From Tyzzerella sp. (GTDB lineage Bacteria > Bacillota > Clostridia > Lachnospirales > Lachnospiraceae): DNA of 64,000 nucleotides. Positions 52,985 to 61,901 of this stretch are shown here, one piece after another. Position 1 is the first letter of the stretch. Every line of letters begins with the position of its first letter. The notes under the pieces were generated by a model. The model was not told where the DNA came from. It did no database searches and was given only the letters and a program-made list of their open reading frames with translations. A program made the position numbers and the translations under genes. The stretch spans positions 1 to 64,000 of the forward strand of contig JAFUOS010000022.1 of the NCBI GenBank assembly GCA_017472665.1, read 5' to 3'.

Positions 52985-53012
52985 TTGACGAATGGAAAAA
53001 TTATGATATAAT
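52985..53012 (+). promoter_or_regulatory. sigma-A promoter of rpsU
   Basis: TTGACG (52985-52990), 16-base spacer, TATAAT (53007-53012), about 80 bases before the gene. Confidence 0.75.
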
Positions 53013-53091
53013 AATCCATAGTGCAATAAAAAATACCCGAACAGTCGTATGATGCACAATATAGGACTGGAGGGAGGTTAGGTGTGAGACT

Positions 53092-53268
53092 ATGTCAAAT
53101 GTAATCGTTAAAGAAAACGAAACGTTAGATAGCGCTTTACGCAGATTCAAAAGAAACTGTGCAAAAGCTGGTATTCAACAAGAAATTCGTAAGAGAGAAC
53201 ATTACGAAAAACCAAGCGTAAGACGTAAAAAGAAATCAGAAGCTGCTAGAAAACGTAAATATAACTAA
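53092..53268 (+). CDS. rpsU: 30S ribosomal protein S21
   Basis: 58 residues, rich in Arg and Lys ('[21 protein letters not shown]', '[15 protein letters not shown]'), the canonical bS21. It starts at ATG 53092 behind GGAGGGAGGTTAGG. Single-gene unit with its own promoter and terminator. Confidence 0.97.
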   Translation: MSNVIVKENETLDSALRRFKRNCAKAGIQQEIRKREHYEKPSVRRKKKSEAARKRKYN

Positions 53269-53280
53269 TATGTGCAAGCT

Positions 53281-53310
53281 AAAAGGAGTGCCCCAAAGCA
53301 CTCCTTTTTA
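53281..53310 (+). terminator. rho-independent terminator
   Basis: AAAAGGAGTGC pairs with GCACTCCTTTT around CCCAAA, then TTATA. Confidence 0.9.
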
Positions 53311-53441
53311 TATTCTCAAGTTTATTGAGCGTTTATTGGACGTCCCATTTCCAAAGCATGTAAGATTTTGAGGTTGTAATTATCTCAAAAAAATTATATA
53401 ATGCATAAGTGAAAGTGCGTCAATTGTTAGGAGAACAAAGC

Positions 53442-54311
53442 ATGGGAAAATGGCTGATATTATTGGTTGTAATCGGAATACTTGTTATCATAGAATGCAT
53501 AAGAGAAATTTCTACATTTCAGGTAACACATTATGAGATACAATCACCAAAACTGAAAAACATAAAAAAACGAACAGTCATTTTACTGAGCGATCTTCAC
53601 AATTGCAGTTACGGAAAAGAAAACGAAAAATTACTGCAGGCGATTCGGAAAGAACATCCAGATATGATTCTGGTGGCAGGCGATATGTTGGTTGGGAAAA
53701 AAGGAAGTCCAACCGAGGTTGCACAAAAATTGATGGAAGAACTTCCCCAAATATGTGCCACCTATTATGCCAATGGGAATCATGAGCAAAAGAGAAAAGA
53801 AGCAAGGGAGCCTTTTGATACCTTGTATCAGAAATACAGAATTCGTGTAATCAATGCAGGCGTTCACTATCTGGAGAATGAAAAGGCGACGATAAAGTGG
53901 GAAGATTGTGATGTGGAAATTCACGGTCTTGAGATTCCTAGAGAAGCATACAAAAAATTTCAAAGAGTGTCACTCCCGGAAAATTGTTTGGAAAATTGTC
54001 TTGGGAAAGCAGACGCAGCCAAATATCAGATTCTGATTGCACATAATCCGGTTTTCGTGTCCGATTATTTAAAATGGGGCGCAGATTTAATCGTATCTGG
54101 CCATTTGCATGGCGGAATTGCAAGGATTCCGTTTTGGAGAGGCGTCATCACACCACAGGGCGGTTTGTTTCCGAAATACTCTGGGGAATTGACGAAAGAA
54201 GGAGATGCGTCAGTTGTTGTGAGTAAAGGAATTGGCATTCATACGATTAAGATACGGTTTTTGAATCCGACAGAGCTCGTTGTATTACATGTCGGAGGTT
54301 CGGAGGAATAG
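53442..54311 (+). CDS. membrane-anchored metallophosphoesterase
   Basis: About 289 residues: an N-terminal transmembrane helix, then the calcineurin-like fold with 'LLSDLHNCSYGKEN', 'LVAGDMLV', 'YYANGNHEQKR' (GNHE), 'LIAHNPVF' and 'VSGHLHGGI' metal ligands. It resembles YkuE-type phosphoesterases acting at the membrane. ATG 53442 has TTAGGAGAAC; the GTG at 53409 lacks a site. scpA begins just after the stop, so the two are probably coupled. Confidence 0.88.
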   Translation: MGKWLILLVVIGILVIIECIREISTFQVTHYEIQSPKLKNIKKRTVILLSDLHNCSYGKENEKLLQAIRKEHPDMILVAGDMLVGKKGSPTEVAQKLMEELPQICATYYANGNHEQKRKEAREPFDTLYQKYRIRVINAGVHYLENEKATIKWEDCDVEIHGLEIPREAYKKFQRVSLPENCLENCLGKADAAKYQILIAHNPVFVSDYLKWGADLIVSGHLHGGIARIPFWRGVITPQGGLFPKYSGELTKEGDASVVVSKGIGIHTIKIRFLNPTELVVLHVGGSEE

Positions 54312-54312
54312 A

Positions 54313-55056
54313 ATGGGAATACCAGTAAAGTTAGAAGTGTTCGAGGGGCCATTGGACCTCTTGCTGCACTTGATTGACAAAAATAAAGTAGATATTTATG
54401 ATATCCCGATTGTAGAGATTACAAATCAGTATATGGAATACATTCGGGAAATGCAGAAAAAAGATTTGAATATCATGAGTGAGTTCCTTCTGATGGCGGC
54501 AACACTTCTTGATATCAAATGCAGAATGCTTCTTCCGGTGGAAGTGAATGAAGAAGGCGAAGAAGAGGATCCGCGTCAAGAGTTAGTGGAACAACTCCTT
54601 CAATACAAAATGTATAAATACATGTCGTATGAGTTAAAAGACAGACAATTAGATGGCGAACGATTGATGTTCAAGGATGCAACACTTCCAGAGGAAGTGA
54701 AAGAGTATCAGGAACCGGTGGATTTGGATGCATTGCTGGATGGATTGACACTTGCCCGGCTGAATGAAGTATTTCAAGAAATCATGCGTCGGAAGAATGA
54801 TAAAATCGACCCGGTAAGAAGTAAATTTGGTAAGATTGAAAAAGAAGAGATTACCGTCGAAGAAAAGATGGAATATTTGGATACCTATATTACCACCCAT
54901 AGAAAATTCAGTTTTAAAGAACTGTTAAAAAATCAAAAGTCAAAAATACAGACGGTAGTTACTTTTTTGGCGATTCTGGAAATGATGAAGATGGGTAAGA
55001 TTTCAGTAGTACAGGAAAATACCTTTGATGAAATTATGATTACATCGATGGTTTAG
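54313..55056 (+). CDS. scpA: segregation and condensation protein A
   Basis: About 247 residues: kleisin subunit of the Smc-ScpA-ScpB complex. The N-terminal Smc-binding region has 'FEGPLDLLLHLIDKNKVDIYDIPI', and a C-terminal winged helix is present. Needed for chromosome compaction and segregation. ATG 54313 behind GGAGGTTCGGAGG. Followed by scpB 13 bases later. Confidence 0.96.
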   Translation: MGIPVKLEVFEGPLDLLLHLIDKNKVDIYDIPIVEITNQYMEYIREMQKKDLNIMSEFLLMAATLLDIKCRMLLPVEVNEEGEEEDPRQELVEQLLQYKMYKYMSYELKDRQLDGERLMFKDATLPEEVKEYQEPVDLDALLDGLTLARLNEVFQEIMRRKNDKIDPVRSKFGKIEKEEITVEEKMEYLDTYITTHRKFSFKELLKNQKSKIQTVVTFLAILEMMKMGKISVVQENTFDEIMITSMV

Positions 55057-55069
55057 ATGAGGTGAGAGA

Positions 55070-55639
55070 GTGAACGTAAAAGAGATGGAAGCAGTGATTG
55101 AAGCAATTTTATTTACCATGGGAGAATCTGTGGAAGTGGGAAGGATTGCGAAGGTCATTGAGCAGGATGTGAATACCACAAAGAAAATCATACATAATCT
55201 GATGGACAAGTACGAAGAAGAGGACAGGGGCATCCGGATTTTGGAATTGGAAGATTCTTTCCAGATGTGTACCAAGAAAGAGATGTATGAGTATTTGATT
55301 CAGATTGCAAAACAGCCAAAACGCTATGTGCTTACTGACGTTGTTTTGGAAACCTTATCTATCATCGCGTATAAGCAGCCGATTACCAAGTTGGAAATTG
55401 AACGTATTCGTGGTGTAAAGTCGGACCATGCGGTAAACAAGCTTGTGGAATACAATTTGGTTGCAGAAGTGGGAAGAATGGACACGCCTGGCCGTCCGAT
55501 TTTATTTGGAACGACAGAAGAGTTCTTAAGACGATTCAGTGTGCAGTCGGTAGATGAACTTCCAGGAATTACTCCGGAAAAGGTGGAGGATTTCAAGGCG
55601 GAAGCAGAAGATGAGATTCAGTTGAAATTGAATCTGTAG
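55070..55639 (+). CDS. scpB: segregation and condensation protein B
   Basis: 189 residues with two winged-helix domains ('EAVIEAILFTMGESVEVGRIAKV', 'TDVVLETLSIIAYKQPITKLEIERIRGV'), the standard ScpB dimer fold binding ScpA. It starts with GTG behind ATGAGGTGAGAG. Confidence 0.96.
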   Translation: MNVKEMEAVIEAILFTMGESVEVGRIAKVIEQDVNTTKKIIHNLMDKYEEEDRGIRILELEDSFQMCTKKEMYEYLIQIAKQPKRYVLTDVVLETLSIIAYKQPITKLEIERIRGVKSDHAVNKLVEYNLVAEVGRMDTPGRPILFGTTEEFLRRFSVQSVDELPGITPEKVEDFKAEAEDEIQLKLNL

Positions 55640-55770
55640 TGTTGAGATTCAGATGAAGGTGAATTGGCGGTTGAAAGGCTGAGATTTTTTGAAAATTAAG
55701 ATACATTGCAGGAATAGGAAGATTACCAAGGACATAGACTGGTAGTAACAACGTGTTACGGTGAATTCCT

Positions 55771-57024
55771 GTGAAAAAATGGATGATATTAATATTAGTG
55801 CTTGCACTTTCTTTGCCAGTGCAGGCGAAAGAAGAACCAAAACAATTATACGCCCAATCGGCAGTCCTTATGGATGCAGATAGTGGGCGTGTTTTGTTTG
55901 AGAAAAATGGAACAGACGTTAAGGCGATGGCAAGTACCACGAAGATTATGACTTGCATCCTTGCGTTGGAAAATGGGGATGAGAATGCGGTTGTCACATT
56001 TTCAGAGAATGCGCAGAAACAGCCCCAAGTGCATCTTGGCGCATCCGCCGGAGAACAGTTTTATTTGAAAGATTTGCTCCATTCTCTGATGTTGGAATCC
56101 CACAATGATTCCGCCGTGGCTATCGCGGAAGCAATCTCTGGAGATGTGAAATCATTTGCAGGTCTGATGAATCAAAAAGCGAAAGAAATCGGGTGCGAAA
56201 ATACATATTTCATTACGCCGAATGGTTTAGATGCTTCGGATGAAAATGGAACTCATTCGACGACAGCCGTGGACTTGGCGAGAATCATGAGCTATTGCAT
56301 CATGGATTCGCCTCAGAAAGAGCGGTTTTTAGAGATTACCCAGACCTCTCAGTATAGCTTTTCTAATTTAGCTGGAAGCCGCACTTATTCTTGCACAAAT
56401 CACAACTCTTTTTTGAGTATGATGGACGAAGCTATCAGTGGAAAGACAGGATATACGGCAGATGCGGGGTATTGTTATGTTGGCGCTGTGGAAAGTGAAG
56501 GGAGAACGTTTGTGGTTGCACTTCTTGCTTCTGGCTGGCCGAATAATAAGAATTATAAGTGGGCAGACATGAAGAAAATCGTTGCCTATGGAATGGAGAA
56601 TTATGAATATCAAGAGGTGGATAGTTTTCCGGAAACGAAGAGTATTACGGTTGTGAATGGCATTCCGCAGTCTGGGGATTTGTTTGGGGAAGCAGTCATT
56701 ACCACGAAGGTGGATACGCAAGCCGAAGCAAAGGAAAATACAGGGGGAGATGCAGGAAATGATGAGGTATCGGGTGTGACAAAAGATAACCTTGAAGAAC
56801 AATTTTCGGTTTTAATGCATCAGGAGGAAACGTTGGAGGTGTATGTAAATCAAGAAGAGATGCTTGAAGCTCCGGTTGCGGCGGGACAGCAGGTGGGAGA
56901 GATTGTTTATACGCTGAACGGCGAGATGGTTGCGGTATATCCGATTGTGACCAAAGAATCTGTGGAAGAGAAAGATTTCTCGTGGACATTTCAGAAGATT
57001 GTGGAACTTTATGCTTTACGCTAA
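55771..57024 (+). CDS. D-alanyl-D-alanine carboxypeptidase (DacF-like)
   Basis: 417 residues. Signal peptide (1-19, 'VQAKEEP' junction), penicillin-binding S11 domain with 'STTK' (SxxK serine), 'SHN' and 'KTG' motifs, then a C-terminal PBP5-type beta domain and a short tail ('FQKIVELYALR') that could bind the membrane. Trims peptidoglycan stem peptides. The DacF branch is often sporulation-linked. It starts with GTG; 131 gene-free bases lie upstream. Confidence 0.92.
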   Translation: MKKWMILILVLALSLPVQAKEEPKQLYAQSAVLMDADSGRVLFEKNGTDVKAMASTTKIMTCILALENGDENAVVTFSENAQKQPQVHLGASAGEQFYLKDLLHSLMLESHNDSAVAIAEAISGDVKSFAGLMNQKAKEIGCENTYFITPNGLDASDENGTHSTTAVDLARIMSYCIMDSPQKERFLEITQTSQYSFSNLAGSRTYSCTNHNSFLSMMDEAISGKTGYTADAGYCYVGAVESEGRTFVVALLASGWPNNKNYKWADMKKIVAYGMENYEYQEVDSFPETKSITVVNGIPQSGDLFGEAVITTKVDTQAEAKENTGGDAGNDEVSGVTKDNLEEQFSVLMHQEETLEVYVNQEEMLEAPVAAGQQVGEIVYTLNGEMVAVYPIVTKESVEEKDFSWTFQKIVELYALR

Positions 57025-57059
57025 TCTCACACTTTATAGGATACATTTTAAAAACTGAA

Positions 57060-57150
57060 TTTTTCTATATAGCTGAAAATCATCCCGCTATACCCGCGAG
57101 CGTAGATAAATCAAGGGTATTATGGCATGTTTTCTTGCTATATAGAAAAA
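57060..57150. other. 91-base hairpin element between convergent genes
   Basis: TTTTTCTATATAGC (57060-57073) pairs perfectly with GCTATATAGAAAAA (57137-57150). Inner segments (AAAATCAT with ATGTTTT, ATACCC with GGGTAT) extend the stem. It lies between dacF-like and pepP-like genes and could be a bidirectional terminator or a small MITE-like element. Confidence 0.75.
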
Positions 57151-57172
57151 ATATACCCTTTTGCCTATGAAA

Positions 57173-58960
57173 CTAGATTGTTCTAGTATAAATTTTCAAC
57201 CATGTTCGTTCTTCTTCCGTAAGATATGGCGAAACAATATCATACACTTGTTTATGATAATTATTTAACTGCTCTTTTTCCTCCTCCTGCATCAGAGAAA
57301 CATCAATCGCATCCAAATCAAACGGAACATAAGTAATCACCTCAAAATGCATAAACTGCCCATATTCAGTTTCCATCCCTTTGCGAACAAGCAACTCGTT
57401 TTCCAAACGAATCCCATGAGAATCTTCAACATAAAGCCCAGGCTCATCCGTAATCACCATCCCATTTTCCAGCGGAAGTGCAGCTTCTTCCGAATGTTTC
57501 CAATTAAGGCGACGCGCAGGTTCATGAATGCTGAGAAGATATCCAACACCGTGCCCTGTACCATGGTTATAGTCTAACCCTTCGTTCCACAAAAATTGTC
57601 TCGCAAGAATATCAAGATTCTGGCCGGTGCAACCATATGGAAATTTTGCCTTTGACAGAGCAAGATTGCCACGAAGTACATTTGTGAAATCCCTTTTCAG
57701 CGCATCGCTGACTTCACCTAAAGCAAGTGTGCGAGTGATATCCGTTGAACCTTCCATATAGTGTCCACCCGTATCAGTCAAGAAGAAAGTCCCTTCTTTG
57801 AGTTCACAGTTTGTTTCCTCCGAAGAAGAATAGTGGCACATGGCTGCATTTGAACCATAAGCACAAATAGGACCAAAGCTAGGCGATAAGAAGTTTTCCT
57901 GCTCCGCGCGGAGACTTTCTAATTTGTCCGACGCGCTTAATTCCGTAATCCTTTCTTTGCCAAGCATTGTCTTGATCCAATACATAAATTTGGTGTGTGC
58001 CACAGCATCTTTCACATGAGCCTTCTTAATATTCGCGATTTCTACTTCATTCTTCATAGCTTTCATAAGAATGCAAGGATTTGTTTTTTCTACACATTTT
58101 ACGTTACTTGGAATACTGTTATACAACGCGTAATTTAGTCTGGCAGGATCAAGCAGCACAACTTCATCCGTAGAAAGCGCATTCACAAAACTATATACAT
58201 CATTGTATGGATGCAGAATCACATTGTCTTTCGTTAAAACGGATTTCACTTCTTCAGAAAGCTTTGCATCGTTGATAAACAAATGCACACAATCCAGCAT
58301 AACTACCGCATAGGAGAGTACAACTGGAGTGTACATGACATCCATTCCACGGAAATTAAGAAGCCATGCAATGTCATCTAATGTAATTAAAAGATGAGCA
58401 GTGGCGCCGGTTTCTTTCATAGCTTCCCTAACTCTGCTCAATTTGGAAGCAGTAGATTCTCCAGAATATTTTTTCTCTAATAGAAATACCGGATGCTCGG
58501 ACATGGTTGGTCTGTCTGTCCAAATCAAATCAACTAAATCATATTTGTCCTCAATACGCACGTTTTTATATGCATATTTTTCTTCGTATTTCTTCCCAGC
58601 CGACATGGAAATGACTCGTCCGTCAAATCCCAACACTCCATCTTGCGGCAGGGCAGAATCCAAATATTCATCCACAGTAGGTACTCCTGGATTTCCTGCT
58701 TTATAAAGTGTAATTCCGCTTCCAGCCAGCTCTTTCTCGGCCTGGATAAAATATCTTCCGTCGGTCCAAAGTCCGGCAGCATCCTGCGTGATAACAGCAG
58801 TACCGGCAGAACCGGTAAATCCAGTGATGAATGCACGGGATTTAAAATGTTCTCCTACATATTCGCTCTGATGATTGTCAGCGGATGGGATAATATAAAC
58901 ATCAATCTGTTTTTCTTTCATGAAACGACGAAGTGCGCTTATTCGTTCTGATATATTCAT
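57173..58960 (-). CDS. M24-family Xaa-Pro aminopeptidase
   Basis: 595 residues. Two N-terminal creatinase-like domains ('MKEKQIDVYIIPSADNHQSEYVGEHF', 'VYSFVNALSTDEVVLLDPARLN') and a C-terminal pita-bread M24 domain with metal ligands in 'TDTGGHY', 'GSTDITRT', 'GTGHGVGYLLSIHE', 'TDEPGLY' and 'RLENELLV'. Removes an N-terminal residue before proline. The length matches the three-domain (long) APP group. Start at 58960 is set by AAGGAGAAAAAAAC; an upstream in-frame ATG at 59035 has no site. Confidence 0.93.
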   Translation of the reverse strand: MNISERISALRRFMKEKQIDVYIIPSADNHQSEYVGEHFKSRAFITGFTGSAGTAVITQDAAGLWTDGRYFIQAEKELAGSGITLYKAGNPGVPTVDEYLDSALPQDGVLGFDGRVISMSAGKKYEEKYAYKNVRIEDKYDLVDLIWTDRPTMSEHPVFLLEKKYSGESTASKLSRVREAMKETGATAHLLITLDDIAWLLNFRGMDVMYTPVVLSYAVVMLDCVHLFINDAKLSEEVKSVLTKDNVILHPYNDVYSFVNALSTDEVVLLDPARLNYALYNSIPSNVKCVEKTNPCILMKAMKNEVEIANIKKAHVKDAVAHTKFMYWIKTMLGKERITELSASDKLESLRAEQENFLSPSFGPICAYGSNAAMCHYSSSEETNCELKEGTFFLTDTGGHYMEGSTDITRTLALGEVSDALKRDFTNVLRGNLALSKAKFPYGCTGQNLDILARQFLWNEGLDYNHGTGHGVGYLLSIHEPARRLNWKHSEEAALPLENGMVITDEPGLYVEDSHGIRLENELLVRKGMETEYGQFMHFEVITYVPFDLDAIDVSLMQEEEKEQLNNYHKQVYDIVSPYLTEEERTWLKIYTRTI

Positions 58961-59156
58961 TGTTTTTTTCTCCTTTTTCAGGTCGTTTTCATTCCACATA
59001 TTATACCGCAAAGGTATCGTTCTCACGAAGTTCATCCATTGCCAAACTCGGATTCACTAAGTGCTCACATTATAGCATATCCCGGTTATAAGTACAAATA
59101 ATGAATAGTCATAAAAAATATGTAGGAAATTAATGTCAAACTATGGTTAAATTTGG

Positions 59157-59185
59157 TTGCAATCACTTGAAAAAAGGTATATATT
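59157..59185 (+). promoter_or_regulatory. sigma-A promoter of decarboxylase operon
   Basis: TTGCAA (59157-59162), 17-base spacer, TATATT (59180-59185), 57 bases before the gene. Confidence 0.65.
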
Positions 59186-59242
59186 ATATATTGGCAGAGA
59201 ATTTGGCTAACATAAATTTTATATAAATGGAGGACTAGATTT

Positions 59243-60682
59243 ATGAGCAAAACAACATCTCAGAACCTTGCAAGTACAAGAATTGCCGCTTTACTTGACG
59301 AAGGTAGTTTTGTTGAAATTGGCGGCGCTATTACAGCAAGAACCACAGATTTCAACATGCAGCAAAAAGAAACTCCAGCTGATGGTGTTATCACAGGTTA
59401 CGGAGTGATTGATGGCAACTTAGTGTATGTTTATAGCCAGGATGCATCTGTATTAAAAGGTGCGATCGGTGAGATGCATGCGAAAAAGATTGCTAATATT
59501 TATGACATGGCAATGAAAATGGGAGCTCCAGTCATCGGTTTAGTTGACTGTGCCGGCTTAAGACTTCAGGAAGCTACAGACGCTCTCAATGCATTCGGAA
59601 GCCTTTACTACAAACAGGCGATGGCTTCAGGCGTGATTCCACAAATCACAGCAGTATTTGGACAATGTGGCGGCGGCTTAGCAGTTGCATCTGCTATGAC
59701 AGACTTCACATTTATGGAAAGCAAGAATGGAAAATTCTTCTTAAACGCTCCAAATGCAATTGCAGGAAACGAAGTTTCAAAATGCGACACAGCATCTGCA
59801 AAATTCCAGAGCGAAGAGTCAGGTATGATTGACCTTGCAGCTTCTGAAGAAGAAATCCTGGAAGAAATCCGTACATTAGTATCTATACTTCCAGCAAACA
59901 ACGAAGACGATGCTTCTTACGACGAATGTTTAGATGATTTAAACAGAGTATGCGAAGGTATCGAAAATGCAGCAGAAGACACAGCACTCGTTGCAGCACT
60001 TGTTTCTGACGACAACGTATTCTTCGAAACAAAGAGAGAATACGCAAAAGACATGGTAACAGGTTTCATCCGCTTAAACGGCATGACAGTCGGTGTGGTT
60101 GCAAACCGTTCAAAAGTTTACGACGAAGAAGGCAACGTTGCAGAAACATTTGATACAACACTTTCTGTAAAAGGTGCTAGAAAAGCAGCTGACTTTGTAG
60201 AATTCTGTGATGCATTCAGCATTCCAGTAGTTACATTTACAAACGTAACAGGATTCAAAGCTTGCAAATGTGCAGAAAAAGCATTAGCAAGAGAAACAGC
60301 AAAACTTACATACGCATTTGCAAATGCAACAGTTCCAAAAGTAAACGTGGTAATTGGAAAAGCTTATGGAAGCGCATACGTTACAATGAACAGCAAATCA
60401 ATCGGTGCAGATATGGTATACGCATGGCCAACAGCAGAAATCGGTATGATGGACGCAGCATTGGCAGCAAAGATCATGTATGCAGATTCAGACGCTGCTA
60501 CAATCAATGAAAAAGCAGCAGAATACAAAGAATTACAATCAAGCCCAATGGCAGCAGCAAGACGCGGATATGTTGATACCATCATTGCTCCAGCTGACAC
60601 AAGAAAATACTTGATTGGTGCTTTTGAAATGTTATTCACAAAGAGGGAAGAACGCCCATCAAAGAAACACGGAACAGTTTAG
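59243..60682 (+). CDS. mmdA: acyl-CoA carboxyltransferase (methylmalonyl-CoA decarboxylase alpha-like)
   Basis: 479 residues in the carboxyltransferase/crotonase-like fold: 'GYGVIDGNLVYVYSQDASVLKGAIGEMHAKKI', 'GLVDCAGLRLQEA', 'GQCGGGLAVASAMTDF', 'FTNVTGFKACKCAEK'. It is somewhat shorter than typical acyl-CoA carboxyltransferase subunits (about 510). First gene of the operon carrying the OadG-like, biotin carrier, beta and OadA-like genes. Likely substrate is methylmalonyl-CoA or a related acyl-CoA, but this cannot be told from sequence alone. Confidence 0.9.
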   Translation: MSKTTSQNLASTRIAALLDEGSFVEIGGAITARTTDFNMQQKETPADGVITGYGVIDGNLVYVYSQDASVLKGAIGEMHAKKIANIYDMAMKMGAPVIGLVDCAGLRLQEATDALNAFGSLYYKQAMASGVIPQITAVFGQCGGGLAVASAMTDFTFMESKNGKFFLNAPNAIAGNEVSKCDTASAKFQSEESGMIDLAASEEEILEEIRTLVSILPANNEDDASYDECLDDLNRVCEGIENAAEDTALVAALVSDDNVFFETKREYAKDMVTGFIRLNGMTVGVVANRSKVYDEEGNVAETFDTTLSVKGARKAADFVEFCDAFSIPVVTFTNVTGFKACKCAEKALARETAKLTYAFANATVPKVNVVIGKAYGSAYVTMNSKSIGADMVYAWPTAEIGMMDAALAAKIMYADSDAATINEKAAEYKELQSSPMAAARRGYVDTIIAPADTRKYLIGAFEMLFTKREERPSKKHGTV

Positions 60683-60695
60683 TGAGGTGAGGCAA

Positions 60696-61454
60696 GTGAA
60701 GAAAAAAATTAGTTTATTACTATGTGTTCTTATCATGACCCTCAGTTTTGCAGGATGTTCTGATAAGAAAGATGCTGAAACATATGATAAAGATACATTG
60801 GAATCATCAGCAGAATTTATCATCAGCAACTTCTCACAGATGGGAGAGGAAGATTTTGCACAATTTGAAGAACTGACGGATTTCCAATTAGATTATACGT
60901 TGATGCAGACGGGCGTCAAAATTTCCGGTGAGGCTTTTCTTGGTATGATTAATTTATGGGAAGCGGCAGAAAACGAATGTGGTGAATATGTTAGCCATGG
61001 TGATTATGAAATCGAAGTGAAGACGAAAGAGATTGTTGTTTCGACATTAGCAGAATATGAAGAGAGAGAAGCGATAATCGCGTTTACATTTGATGATGAT
61101 ATGTCTATGGAATCCATGGATGTATCTGCAAAATATTCAACTGGTGAAATTTTAACAAAAGCTGGATTGAATACCGTATTAGGTATGGGTACTGTATTCG
61201 CAGTATTAATCTTCTTGGCATTCTTAATCAGCTTGATGAAATACATTCCTGTCATTCAGGAAAAATTCAGTAAAAAAGAAAAAGCTCAAGTGCAAGAAGT
61301 GAAACCAGCAGCTGTTGAAACTGTCGTAGTAGAAGAAACAGACGATTTAGAATTAATCGCTGTCATTACAGCAGCAATTGCAGCACAAGAAGGTACAAGC
61401 ACAGATGGATTTGTAGTACGTTCCATCAGACGTAGACCATCAAATAATTGGTAA
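60696..61454 (+). CDS. OadG-like delta/gamma subunit with lipoprotein N-terminus
   Basis: 252 residues. The N-terminus looks like a lipoprotein signal ('TLSFAGC', Cys near residue 20), followed by an extracytoplasmic region of about 150 residues, one transmembrane helix ('GTVFAVLIFLAFLISLMKYI') and a cytoplasmic tail ending 'DDLELIAVITAAIAAQEG' and 'RSIRRRPSNNW'. That tail matches the small OadG/MmdD subunits of Na+-translocating decarboxylases, which are usually under 130 residues. The extra domain is unusual. It starts with GTG behind GTGAGGTGAGG. Confidence 0.85.
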   Translation: MKKKISLLLCVLIMTLSFAGCSDKKDAETYDKDTLESSAEFIISNFSQMGEEDFAQFEELTDFQLDYTLMQTGVKISGEAFLGMINLWEAAENECGEYVSHGDYEIEVKTKEIVVSTLAEYEEREAIIAFTFDDDMSMESMDVSAKYSTGEILTKAGLNTVLGMGTVFAVLIFLAFLISLMKYIPVIQEKFSKKEKAQVQEVKPAAVETVVVEETDDLELIAVITAAIAAQEGTSTDGFVVRSIRRRPSNNW

Positions 61455-61481
61455 AAAGAATCGATTTAGGAGGATATAAAC

Positions 61482-61865
61482 ATGAAAAGCTATACAATTA
61501 CAGTAAATGGCAATGTATATGATGTAACAGTAGAAGAAAATGTAGGAGGTGTAGTAGCAGCAGCTCCAGTAGCAGCTCCAGTGAAAAAAGCAGCAGCTCC
61601 AGTAGCACCAAAAGCAGCTCCAGCAGCTCCAAAAGCAGCAGGCGCAGCAGGTGGAATCAAAGTAACAGCAGGTGCAGCAGGTAAAGTATTCCAGATTCCT
61701 ACAACTGTTGGCCAGGCAGTGAAGGCTGGTGACGCAGTGGTTATCATTGAAGCAATGAAAATGGAAATCCCAGTAGTTGCTCCACAAGATGGAACAGTTG
61801 CTAGTATTGATGTTGCAGTAGGTGATGCAGTAGAAGCAGGAGCAGTATTAGCTACATTAAATTAA
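61482..61865 (+). CDS. mmdC: biotin carboxyl carrier subunit
   Basis: 127 residues: a short N-terminal segment, an Ala/Pro/Lys-rich flexible linker (about residues 25-60, repeated 'AAP..AAP' units) and a biotinyl domain with the 'EAMKMEIPV' biotinylation Lys near residue 93. It carries CO2 between carboxyltransferase and the beta subunit. AGGAGGATATAAAC ribosome site. Confidence 0.96.
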   Translation: MKSYTITVNGNVYDVTVEENVGGVVAAAPVAAPVKKAAAPVAPKAAPAAPKAAGAAGGIKVTAGAAGKVFQIPTTVGQAVKAGDAVVIIEAMKMEIPVVAPQDGTVASIDVAVGDAVEAGAVLATLN

Positions 61866-61901
61866 TCATGACATCGTAGTTGATACACAGGAGGTTATAA
61901 A

